Positions 33,114 through 44,774 of a DNA stretch of 64,000 bases are shown here, piece after piece. The position numbers and the translations under genes are program-made. Location of the stretch: NCBI RefSeq assembly GCF_024323335.1, contig NC_066582.1, forward strand, positions 95,139,444-95,203,443. The letters are read 5' to 3'. How positions within the stretch are numbered: position 1 is the first letter of the stretch; every line of letters starts with the position of its first letter. The DNA comes from Lathyrus oleraceus. Lineage: Eukaryota > Streptophyta > Magnoliopsida > Fabales > Fabaceae. The notes under the pieces are model-generated. The model was not told where the DNA came from, ran no database searches, and worked only from the letters and a program-made list of their open reading frames with translations.

Positions 33114-36100
33114 ATGACAACAAACACCTCTAACAACATATTGCGATCAATCCTTGACAAGGAAAAATTGTCTGGGACAAATTTTCTGGATTGGCACCGA
33201 AATCTGAGGATTATCCTCAAACATGATAGAAAGCTGTATGTCTTGGAGAAACCTGTTCTTGAAGAGGAACCTCCTAGTTCTGCACCTAAGGCAGAAAAAG
33301 ATGCTTATAAGAAGCATGTCGATGATGTCAATGAAACTGCTTGCCTCATGCTAGCTACCATGAACTCAGAGTTGTAAAAGCAACATGAGAATATGGTAGC
33401 GTTCGATATGACCGAACACCTGAAGATGCTCTATCAAGAGCAAGCAAGGCATGAAAGGTTTGAAGTTTCAAAATCTCTTTTTCAAGGCAAGTTAGCTGAG
33501 GGAGCCCCTGTAGGTCCCCATGTGCTCAAGATGATTGGGCATGTGGAAAACCTTGAGAGGTTAGGTTTTCCCCTTGGAAAGGAACTTGCGACTGATTTGA
33601 TCTTGCAATCATTGCCAGATAGATTCAATCAATTTGTCCTTAATTTTAATATGAATGATATGGACAAATCTCTTCCTGAACTGCTAGCCATGTTAAGAAC
33701 TGCTGAGCAGAGTCTAAAGTCAAAAGGGAAGTCCATTCTGATGATCGGAAATGGAAAGAGACAGAACAAAGGACCTACCAAGTAGGGTGATAAAGGGAAA
33801 GGCAAGGAAGTTGCCAAACCCAAACCCACTGTTGCTGCTTTGAAGCCTAGTGGAGGCATAACAAGGGAAGGCACCTGCTTCCATTGCGGTAAGACCGGAC
33901 ACTGGAAGAGAAACTGCCAAAAGTACATGGAAGATAAGAAGAATGGAGTAGAGACTTCAACTTCAGGTATTTTTGTTATTGAAACTAATTTATCTACTTC
34001 TGCATCATGGGTATTAGATACTGGATGCGGTTCTCACATTTGTACCAATGTGCAGGGGCTAAAAAGGAGTAGAGATTTGGAAAAAGATAAAGTTGACCTA
34101 CGAGTTGGCAATGGAGCAAAGGTTGTTGCTTTAGCTGTAGGAACTTATGTATTGACTTTACCTAGTGGTGTAATAATTCAGTTAGAGAACTATTATTATG
34201 TACCTGCAATTAACAGGAATATTATTTCTGTTTCTTGTTTGGACAAGTTTGGTTTTTCATTTATAATAAGGAACAATTGTTTCTCAATTTATTTGAATGA
34301 TATATTATATGCTACTGCACAAATGAACAATGGACTATATGCCCTTGATCTTGAAATGCCTATTTATAATATTAATACTAAAAGGATGAAACCTAATGAG
34401 TTAAATATAACTTACCTTTAGCATTGTCGATTAGGCCACATAAATGAGAAACACATTTCCAAACTCCATAAAGATGGACTCTTGGACTCTTTTGATTATG
34501 AATCATATGAGACATGCAGATCTTGTTTAATTGGAAAGATGACAAAGTCTCTATTCACAGGAAAAGGTGAAAGATCTAATGATCTTTTGGCCCTCATACA
34601 TACTGATGTATGTGGACCACTGAACATACCAGCCAGAGGAGGTTTTCAGTACTTCATCACATTTACTGATGATTTCAGTAGATATGGTTATGTGTATTTA
34701 ATGAAACACAAATCAGAGTCCTTTGAAAAGTTCAAGGAATTCAAGAATGAAGTACAAAACCAACTAGGTAAGAATATTAAAACTCTTCGATTAGATCGAG
34801 GTGGTGAGTATTTAAGCCTAGAGTTTGATGACCATCTGAAAGAGTGTGGGATCCTATCCCAACTTACTCCTCCTGGAACACCCCAATGGAGCGGTGTATT
34901 TGAGAGAAGAAATCTAACCCTGTTAGACATGGTATGATCCATGATGAGTCACTCCGATCTTCCAAACTCCTTTTGGGGACATGCACTATTGACAGCAGCT
35001 TACACACTTAACCGTGTTCCATCCAAAAAGGTTGAGAAGACACCATATGAGATATGGAGTGGTAAGAAACCACATATATCTTACATGAAGATTTAGGGTT
35101 GCGAAGTTTATGTGAAACGACAAATTTCAACTAAGCTTGAGCCAAAATCTGACAAATGCTTATTTGTGGGGTATCCTAAAGAAACAAGAGGGTATTACTT
35201 CTACAATCCTTCTGAGGGCAAAGTGTTTGTCGCTCGAACTGGAGTTTTCCTAGAAAAGGATTTTATTTCCAAAGGAATCAGTGGGAGGAAAGTATAGCTT
35301 GAAGAAATTCAAGAATCACAAAGCATTGATACACCTATGGAGGAATTAGAGAAGGAAACACAAGTAGTTGTGGAAGAGAAGCCTGCTCAAGTAGAACAAG
35401 ACCAACGTAGGTCAAGCAGGATACGTCACCTACCTGAGAGATATGGATATCTCATAACTGATCAAGGTGATGTATTACTCATGGATCAAGATGAGCATGT
35501 GACCTACCAAGAGGCCATAACTGGTCCCGAGTCTGAGAAGTGGCTAGAAGCCATGACATCTGGAATGGATTCCATGTACACAAACCAAGTTTGGACCTTG
35601 GTAGAACCTCCTGTAGGAGTTAACCCCATAGGATGCAAGTGGGTATTCAAAAAGAAGACTGACATGGATGGTAAGGTACATACCTATAAGGCAAGACTGG
35701 TTGCAAAAGGATATAAATAAATTCATGGGGTTGACTATGATGAAATATTTTCACCAGTTGCAATGCTTAAATCTGTTCGGATTTTACTTGCTATCGCTGC
35801 ATATCATGATTATGAAATATGGCAGATGGATGTCAAAACTGCTTTCCTTAATGGGAATCTTCTTGAGGATGTGTACATGACACAGCCTGAAGGATTTGAC
35901 ATACCAGAAGAAGCCCAAAAGATATGTAAGTTACAAAGATCAATCTATGGATTGAAGCAAGCTTCCAGAAGCTGGAATCTTTGTTTTGATGAAACAGTAA
36001 AACAATATGGATTCATCAAGAATAAAGATGAGCCTTGTGTCTACAAGAAGGTTAGTGGGAGCATGATCATTTTCCTGGTATTATATGTAGATGACATATT

Positions 36101-36767
36101 ACTCATTGGAAACGATATCCCTACCCTACAACAAGTATAGTATTGGTTGGGGAAATGCTTTTCTATGAAGGACCTAGGTGAAGCAGCCTATATATTAGGA
36201 ATCAGAATCTATAGAGATAGATCACAAAAACTGCTTGGCCTAAGTCAGAGTACATACATAGACAAAGTGTTGAGACGCTTTAATATGCATGATTCCAAGA
36301 AAGGATTCATACCTATGCAACATGGCTTGTGTCTATCAAAAACACAATCCCCTTCAAATAAGGAAGAAAGGGATCGCATGAATAAGATTCCATATGCATC
36401 TGCAATAGGATCTACCATGTATGCCATGTTATGTACTCGACCATATGTCTCATATGCTTTAAGTGCAACGAGTAGGTACCAATCTGATCCCGGTGATTCT
36501 CATTGGATAGTTGTCTAGAATATCCTTAAGTATTTGAGAAGGACTAAGGACTCATTCTTGATATATGGAGGTCAGGAAGAGCTTGCTGTAATTGGATGTA
36601 CCGATGCTAGCTTCCAGACAGACAATGATGACTTTAAATCGCAATCTGGTTATGTGTTTTGCTTAAATGGTGGCGCTGTGAGCTGGAAAAGTTCAAAGCA
36701 AGATACAATTGCTGATTCTACAACCGAGGTCGAGTATATTGCTGCCTCAAGTGCAGTAAAGGAAGCT
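33114..36767 (+). pseudogene. pol: COP-D gag-pol polyprotein with nine in-frame stops
   Basis: One reading frame throughout, with no frameshift. Gag starts MTTNTSNNILRSILDKEKLS. CCHC knuckle CFHCGKTGHWKRNC is near 33873. The protease motif is LDTGCGSHICT near 34012. Integrase has the HCRLGHINEKH zinc part, TDVCGPLNIPARGG and ending near VFERRN. RT has CKWVFKKKTDMDGK, QMDVKTAFLNG and catalytic YVDDILLIGND near 36088. RNase H (TDASFQTDNDDFKSQSGY) is cut at 36767 by LARD-E. Stops are at 33375, 33783, 34419, 34935, 35094, 35295, 35718, 36138 and 36516. Several sit where the family has CAA, CAG, CGA or TGG codons, so C-to-T or G-to-A changes explain them. It is dead, but was one clean ORF recently. 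Confidence 0.93.
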
Positions 36768-38536
36768 TGTTAATACCTTAGGATTGACATTAATTTTGTA
36801 AAACAAATAATGTAAACACCTCTGTTGTTTTAATATGTTGGGTTGAAGAAGTTCAACATCTGGACCAACATGTCATGTACGATGTCACGACATCATGATT
36901 GTGACATCGCACGTGTGTAGAAAACTGAATTAGTTAATTCAGGTTTATATTCTGGGATTAGTGAGGATATTTGGTGAATATCCTATCTTCCTAGTGGAGG
37001 TCTTAAAGACTCAATCAGAATATACAGTTTCTAAATATGGAGATATATATGGAGATATTTTAGGAACTAAAAGATTGAAGACCTTGATTGTAGCAGAAGT
37101 TTTCTGCTGACTTTGTAACAGCAAAGAAGAAGTTTGCTGCGATTTCTGAAGGCCCAAATCCAGTTGGGTGCTTAGGTTATAAATAGCATATTGTAACCTA
37201 GGTTTTGTGTGCCTCAAATAATGTAAAAATTAGGGGTGTGTGTGAGGTAAACCTCCCAACCTGTGGGAAGGTTACCATGTGTTTCTCGGTGCTCAAAGCA
37301 TGAGATTATTTGTGACTCAAAGCCTGTAGGTAAGAGTTGTTATGGTCTTGAACGAAGCTGTGAAGCAAGTTCAATATGTTTAGCATTACATTGTACTTGT
37401 AGTGATAGGAATGGAAACTGGTGGTTTCTATCTAGCAGTTCCTAGGTATAGATTGCATTGGGTAGGGATTAAGTGAAGAGTTGTAAACGGGGGAGTTTAA
37501 CTCTGAATTAATACTACTGATAGTGGATCTTCTTCCTGGATTGGTATGCCCCCAGAGTAGGTGATGTTGCACCGAACTGGGTTAACAATTTCCTGTGTTT
37601 GCTTTCCTTCTGCAAGTTATAATCTTGTCTGCTATAACTCAGCATGTATTTCAGTCTGTGTATCAAGAGAATAACAGACCTAGTACATAGCATAGGGTTT
37701 GAATGTCAATCAGAATGTTTTGACATTCATCATTGATAGCATATACTAAATAATAGGCAGGTTGGTTTTCTGCTACAGTTCAGTATGCATCTCAGTATGT
37801 TCTTCAGAAGAATAACTGACCATGGCATAAGGATCTATGTGCAAATGTCAAATTGGATGTTTTGACATTTATTATTGTAAGCTGATACTGAAGTGTAGAC
37901 TGGTTGGTCTGGTACAGTACAACGTTGAGCACAGTCTGTTTTTAAGAAAATAACAGACTTAGCATATGGTATAGGATCTGGACGTCAAACTGAATATTGT
38001 GACATTCATTCCTGACAGCATATGCTAAATTGTAGGATAATTAGTTTTTCTGTTTCAGTAATTTTCTCAGGCTATTTTTCAGGAATGCACCAGCTGAGCT
38101 AAAATCCAGGAAACTAACAACTAAGCTACATTTAATGAACCTAACAAATAGCCTATTTGTTAGCACCTTAATATGTGGAAATTAGATTAACTTGTTCACA
38201 CCTTATTTTAGGAAATACAAGTACAAGGCCAGCAAACTGTAATACTGTAACAGGTGATGTTCAAATCACAATTGAGACATCATGCTGATAACTGTGCAGG
38301 CCCAACAGAAGTTAGGGATATGGTTGATCTCTGCTGAGTCTTTGTACCAGATGGATAGAACTGGGTGTTCTTCCATTCTATGGTAATACAGTAGCAGATG
38401 TCATGACATCTGTGAATGTGTGCACATTAGTACTGGCCGTTAATTATATAGCTCTCTTGCTGTATTAGTAACAATGTTGGATCAGATGTCATGACGTGGA
38501 GTAGAACATCTGAACTCTGACTACACCAAAATTTCA
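36768..38536 (+). repeat. LARD-E 5' LTR
   Basis: TGTTAATACC to AATTTCA. TATAAATA is at 37178-37185. CACCGAACTGGGTTAACAAT near 37570 is shared with SIRE-2 LTRs. An 18 bp perfect palindrome CAGATGTCATGACATCTG lies at 38395-38412. Four GAATGTCA/TGACATTCAT-type words recur between 37700 and 38010. Confidence 0.93.
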
Positions 38537-38538
38537 AT

Positions 38539-38550
38539 TGGTATCAGAGC
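38539..38550 (+). promoter_or_regulatory. Primer-binding site of LARD-E
   Basis: TGGTATCAGAGC, two bases after the LTR; it continues AGGCATCCTGCT as in SIRE-2, which supports a shared replication system. Confidence 0.9.
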
Positions 38551-41500
38551 AGGCATCCTGCTATGTCTCTGGATGAGATCCATGGGTGATACTTTCTGGT
38601 ATCTTGCAAGGAGTTATGTTAGTAAGGATGTTGGAACCTGTGGAAGGTTCTGTGATTTCCCTGAATGGTCCCTTGAAGTAGGTGGATGGACTATTCATGA
38701 TAGGAACTGTGTGCACCTGTCTCTGGAGATTGGCAATTGGCCTTTGTGTGGGACAGCTGTGCTAGTATTGAATCATATTCAAAATTGGTATGTTCTTAGA
38801 GGCTAATCTGGTGAAGTGTGTGTTCATAGGTTGAGTTGTATTATGATTTCCGCTGCATAATACTTGGCAAAACTCAAACTCTGATGAAGTTTCCCCTCAT
38901 GTGGATGAAAGGCTGCTGTATTCAAGATTTCATCATAATCTACTGAAGATGTCAAAGATACTTGAGTATTCTCAAGTCCACTCATCATGGTAAGAATCAT
39001 CTGATCACTGATTCTGTTACTCTCTTGGGTAGTGCATATGAAGACCTTGAAGACTTTCAAGGAGGGTTTGGTCCAAGGAGGTGGAACTAATGTTCTATGT
39101 GATGTTAGAACATGTTGTTCAACAAGGATGCAGCTACTGGTTGAAGAGCAGATGTTTTTATGTGTCAAACAAAGGGATACTTATGTTTGGAACCTACTCC
39201 TGACCTGGAAGAGGAGACATCTGTGTGTGCTAAGTTGACAAGGGTAGGGTCAACTGTGTGTATGCTCAAGAAGGTCACTTTTAGAAGTCTGATCTCTAGA
39301 GATGGAGCTGGTTGAGATGTGACATTGTGTCTTATTCCTGTAGATTGATCAGGGTTGGATAGTTGTTCCCTGAAGTACTATGTTGTGTTGGAAGACAAGT
39401 CCCCTGGATGTTAGAAGTCAATGATGGGGTAACCTGACCGCTATTTCATTTAAGAGGGTTGGGACCATGAATCTTGTTATTCAAACACCATGCTCAAAAG
39501 TGGCAGTTCTTTCAAGGAGTGAGAATATGAAGATTCAGAGGTTGGTTGAGGTAGTATGCTCTGGCAATGCATATCTACTATTGACTGGTGTTGTTTTCTT
39601 TCACTAGTACTGATGGTCAGCTGGAGTCTGAGTGGTGTGATTAGAGTATGTATAGGTATGACTCAGTTGCCACTGGTAGGGATGGTGTATGTCATGTTGA
39701 GACATGTTGGTACAATGCATGGATATTGGTGTGGAGTTTCCATGATTGTTAAGTTGAGAGGGAGTGTTGGTTAACCTCCTCACGTTCGGTCAGCCTAGGG
39801 TCTGGTTGGCTGTTGACCTGTGTCACATGGGTTCGGGTGGTTACAAGGAAGAACTCATCTCTCTCATTCCTAAGGGTAAATTTAATCTGGGAAGACTTTC
39901 AAATCTGTTGAGGTGCTTGCAAGCAGAAGATGTTGACACTAGAAAAGTATTTTCAAAGTACTCTTATGGTGGAAGTATCTAAAAGGAATATTGGGAAAGG
40001 ATTTAAGATCAATGTCTACTTGTGCCAAGTACAAGTATTTAATTGATTATCCTTGGAGCTCAAGATAAATGATGTTTTTGGAACATCTCATCTTCAAGTT
40101 CCTGTGCAGAATTATAGGAAGGATAGTACATTGGTCTATGATCTATCACTTTGGTGGCAGCAAAAGCATATGATCTTTGAAAAGGTTTCCTGGCAAGAAA
40201 CATGTTCAGCCTTGGTGTGTACAAGAAGAAGAAAACATCATAGTCCTGATGGTGGTTACTTGGATTAGTTTACTTCTGATCTAGGTAAGGAAGTGCATTA
40301 GCTAATGCACACTATGGAGTCAAGAACAAGTGGCAGCATTCTTGACATCATGGAAATAGCCTTGCTTTAGAAAGTGGAATCCTTGGTATAGCTGAAGAGT
40401 TAGTTTCTAACTGGTCCTTCTGAAGACTCATACATCAGAGTGTCTGATGTCTTTGGAGAAGAAGCAGGGATTCATCAAGGTGTGAGCTTGGATGACTTAA
40501 CTACAAACCTGCAGGATGGAGGTTGTTTACTCAAACTTGGTTCCACAATCAAGTTTATGAGAGCGTTAAACTCTTGTTCTGTGTAGGGAGGAAGTTCTTT
40601 CAAGTGGCAGAAGAAGGAGCTGAATTCAACAGCCAGATGTTAAAACACAATGTTGTGACATTTGGTTCAACATCAGAATCTCAGTTGGTGAAGTGGCACA
40701 TCAACTTAAGATAGAAGGGACTACAGAGTTGTAGATTGGGTACTTCAAAAAGATCGTTCTCATTGCAGTTCTTTGGAGTTGCTGGATGGAGAAGATGTTA
40801 CATGTCTTAGAGAATCTAAGTTTTGTTTAACATGTAGCTTGAAGTTCAAGTCTCACTTGAAAGGTCAGAATATCTTTGGGAGAAGTCTGATAAACTTGGA
40901 GAGGTCAAAAAGTGGCATTTGACTTTTTCATATGAGGATTCATGAAGGAGGTAATCAACCAGTGGCAGTTGGTCTGTCTCAGAAGTGAGTTCGAAGAATC
41001 AAGATAATCAACATATGGCAGCTAATTACACTTAAGGAAAGTCTGAGACAAATTACTTTTGAGCAGAAAAGTAGTAAGTTGAAGATAAAAGGAGGTGGTT
41101 TCTATTCATCTCTTGAAGCTTGTGGTAGGAGTTATGATCTATCTGTGGAAGATTATCTCTTGTAATGGGATGAGAATGTATATATCCCAATTTATGTCTG
41201 GGTTCTTTTGGATCAAGCTGGTGACTCAGTGATATCTGAAGATTATCAGATGGTGTTCTTTGTTATGTGGTGAACGATGTCCTAACTAATGTTAGAACAT
41301 TTTGTGAAATGACTTTCTGTTCTGGCTAGAAGAGAGATTGACACAGAGTGTGAATGTGCTCAGCCAAGAAGGTTGAACAGAGGGAGTGCTCTTGAAGACA
41401 TGGAGATGCGTCTTATGTTTTCCATTCATCAAGTGGTCTGGATTTTCTTTGAATCAGGAAGTATGTGAAGTTCCCACTTTGGGGTGTTGGATATGTTCAT

Positions 41501-42682
41501 GTGTTATCTCCAAGTTTCAAGAGGAGAGTTGGGTGTTCATGACAGGGGGAGTTCTGTCGTTGTGCTGCAAGTAATCATCAAGCTTGTGGTCTATGTGTTC
41601 TCTGATAACTGAGTATGGCACCTTGTTAGTTATTGGGATGATGTGGTGTGTGTCAAGGCTGAGTGAGCAGAAGAATGTCTGACCGGATGTCATGACATTG
41701 CCTGGGACAATACTGTTATTTTATTCTGAATCTTATAGTCATGAGGAAATATGGATGTGATGTGTCTAATTATGATATATTAGAATAAGCCTGAGTGTTA
41801 CAGTTGTGTGGTACAGGGGGAGTAACCATCTACTGTTGCTTGTGATTTTGGCTGTAGTGGTGCCAGATGTCAAGCTACTACTGGAGGTACGAAAGTGGTC
41901 TTAGGAAATGATGATAGGAAGAATACAGGCAAAAGCCGCGTTGAATGTTAAGACATCGCGTGCAACGTGTCTGACTGCATATATGGAATAGTCTCTATGC
42001 ACTGGAACTGTTATTTCGGAAAAGAAACAGTCAAGAGCTATAAAAGGTATTCAAAGATAGTCTGAGATTTTGTTGGTGATTCTTTGACTGTTTCTCAGCA
42101 AATATTAATGAATCTTGACCAAGCATTTATTCCTACCGTTAATTCCTAAGCACAGGCTGGACTATTTAAAGGATGTATCAGCACTCCTCTTCTCACAAGA
42201 GAGACATTACATTCCCTCTAAACCATGGGGTATGTTAAGGTTTGGGCAAACTGCGCCTGGATCTGGTTTTGTGAAGGGTTCATTTATAAATGTTTAGCTA
42301 AAAAGGGGGAGAGAAACATAGTCCTGAGAATGTACCAGAAGCAAGCAAAATGTGGTAGCAAGCAGAAGTTGGCTTCAGGCACAAAAGTCACTAACTGGGT
42401 ATATCACTTGTGTCTTGTGATCTGAGTTAAGAGGACAGTTGTGTCTTGTGATCTGAGTTACATTATCTATGTACTCAGCATTACATATTCTTCAAGAAGC
42501 TCTACTGTTGAGGGGAAGGGTTTTGATGCAACTGATTCTTGTACATCTACTTCCTCATGTACACCAACTTTGGTGTTTGTGGTGGTGGAGATAATGACAG
42601 AGAGGAAGTGCATACCCAAATTGGGATGTAGTGTCTAGTGTAATGGTTATTTGTTTTAGCTAAAATTTTCCAAAGGGGGGAT
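38551..42682 (+). other. Non-coding interior of LARD-E
   Basis: 4.1 kb. The first 100 bp resemble the SIRE-2 leader (CTGGATGAGATC...GATACTTTCTGGTA). After that no Gag/Pol similarity is visible in any frame. Purine runs of the polypurine type recur at about 41545, 41815, 42302 and 42670 (AGGGGGAG). Short open frames of 60 to 114 codons show no domain and are not called. Confidence 0.65.
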
Positions 42683-44450
42683 TGTTAATACCTTAGGATT
42701 GGCATTAATTTTGTAAAACAAATAATGTAATCACCTCTATTGTTTTAATATGTTGGGTTAAAGAAGTTCAACATCTGGACCAACATGTCATGTACGATGT
42801 CACGACATCATGACTGTGACATCGCACGTGTGTAGAAAACTGAATTCGTTAATTCAGGTTTATATTCTGGGATTAGTGAGGATATTTGGTGAATATCCTA
42901 ACTTCCTAGTGGAGGTCTTAAAGACTCAATCAGAATATACAGTTTCTAAATATGGAGATATATATGGAGATATTTTAGGAACTAAAAGATTGAAGACCTT
43001 GATTGTAGCAGAAGTTTTCTGCTGACTTTGTAACAGCAAAGAAGAAGTTTGCTGCGATTTCTGAAGGCCCAAATCCAGTTGGGTGCTTAGGTTATAAATA
43101 GCATATTGTAACCTAGGTTTTGTGTGCCTCAAATAATGTAAAAATTAGGGGTGTGTGTGAGGTAAACCTCCCAACCTGTGGGAAGGTTACCATGTGTTTC
43201 TCAGTGCTCAAAGCATGAGATTATTTGTGACTCAAAGCCTGTAGGTAAGAGTTATTATGGTCTTGAACGAAGCTGTGAAGCAAGTTCAATATGTTTAGCA
43301 TTACATTGTACTTGTAGTGATAGGAATGGAAACTGGTGGTTTCTATCTAGGAGTTCCTAGGTATAGATTGCATTGGGTAGGGATTAAGTGAAGAGTTGTA
43401 AACGGGGGAGTTTAACTCTGAATTAATACTACTGATAGTGGATCTTCTTTCTGGATTGGTATGCCCCCAGAATAGGTGATGTTGCACCGAACTGGGTTAA
43501 CAATTTCCTGTGTTTTCTTTCCTTCTGCAAGTTATAATCTTGTCTGCTATAACTCAGCATGTATTTCAGTCTGTGTATCAAGAGAATAACAGACCTGGTA
43601 CATAGCATAGGGTTTGAATGTCAATCAGAATGTTTTGACATTCATCATTGATAGCATATACTGAATAATAGGCAGGTTGGGTTTCTGCTACAGTTTAGTA
43701 TGCATCTCAGTATGTTCTTCAGAAGAATAACTGACCATGGCATAAGGATCTATGTGCAAATGTCAAATTGGATGTTTTGACATTTATTATTGTAAGTTGA
43801 TACTGAAGTGTAGACTGGTTGGTCTGGTACAGTACAGCGTTGAGCACAGTCTGTTTTTAAGAAAATAACAGACTTAGCATATGGTATAGGATCTGGACGT
43901 CAAACTGAATATTGTGACATTCATTCCTGACAGCATATGTTAAATTGTAGGATAATTAGTTTTTCTGTTTCAGTAATTTTCTCAGGCTATTTTTCAGGAA
44001 TGCACCAGCTGAGCTAAATCCAGGAAACTAACAACTAAGCTACATTTAATGAACCTAACAAATAGCCTATTTGTTAGCACCTTAATATGTGGAAATTAGA
44101 TTAACTTGTTCACACTTTATTTTAGGAAATACAAGTACAAGGCCAACAAACTATAATACTGTAACAGGTGATGTTCAAATCACAATTGAGACATCATGCT
44201 AATAACTGTGCAGGCCCAACAGAAGTTAGGGCTATGGTTAATCTTTGCTGAGTCTTTGTACCAGATGGACAGAACTGGGTGTTCTTCCATTCTATGGTAA
44301 TACAGTAGCAGATGTCATGACATCTGTGAATGTGTGCACATTAGTACTGGCTGTTAATTGTATAGCTCTCTTGCTGTATTAGTAACAATGTTGGATCAGA
44401 TGTCATAACATGGAGTAGAACATCTGAACTCTGACTACACCAGAATTTCA
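42683..44450 (+). repeat. LARD-E 3' LTR
   Basis: 1768 bp copy of the 5' LTR with about 33 differences by eye, mostly transitions. TATA box at 43093-43100; the 18 bp palindrome is at 44309-44326. It is preceded by the polypurine tract at 42669-42682. Confidence 0.95.
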
Positions 44451-44455
44451 AAGTT

Positions 44456-44760
44456 GTTTGGATCAAAAAGTTCATTAGTGAACTTGGCATAGTTCCTAGC
44501 ATTGTGGATCCATTGGTCTCTATTGTGATAACAATTATGCTATCGCACAAGCTAAGGAGCATAGAGATCACCAACGATCCAAACACATACTTACGCGTTA
44601 TCACCTCATTCGAGAGATAATAGATAGAGGAGATGTGAAAATATGCAGATTACCTACACTTGACAATAATTTTGACCCACTGACAAAGCCTCTTGCGCAG
44701 CAGAAGCATGATGGCCATATTAGATCTATGGGCATTAGAGGTATGCCTGATTGGCTCTAG
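44456..44760 (+). pseudogene. COP-D RNase H, C-terminal end
   Basis: Continuation of the COP-D polyprotein after LARD-E: WIKKFISELGIVPSIVDP, then after a one-base frame break LYCDNNYAIAQAKEHRDHQR and a final segment ending RGMPDWL with TAG at 44758. The order and the LYCDN motif fit the end of copia RNase H. A TAGTGGTAGAT stretch before 44775 is the weak polypurine tract. Confidence 0.85.
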
Positions 44761-44774
44761 TGCTAGTGGTAGAT

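Larger units (their letters stand above)
36768..44450 (+). mobile_element. LARD-E: long LTR element without gag-pol
   Basis: 7,683 bp with LTRs 1769 and 1768 bp (about 2% different by eye). The target duplication is AAGCT (36763-36767) and AAGTT (44451-44455), one site mutated. It has a copia primer site and a CCAAAGGGGGGAT polypurine tract. The 4.1 kb interior has no frame above about 80 codons and nothing like Gag or Pol. LTR blocks are shared with SIRE-2 and SIRE-3, so it is best read as a large retrotransposon derivative (LARD) moved by SIRE/Maximus-like proteins. Confidence 0.88.

Noticed and set aside
37011..37217. 68-codon minus-strand frame present in both LARD-E LTRs
   Set aside because: Identical copies are expected in a young LTR pair; there is no domain, and it overlaps the TATA box region.
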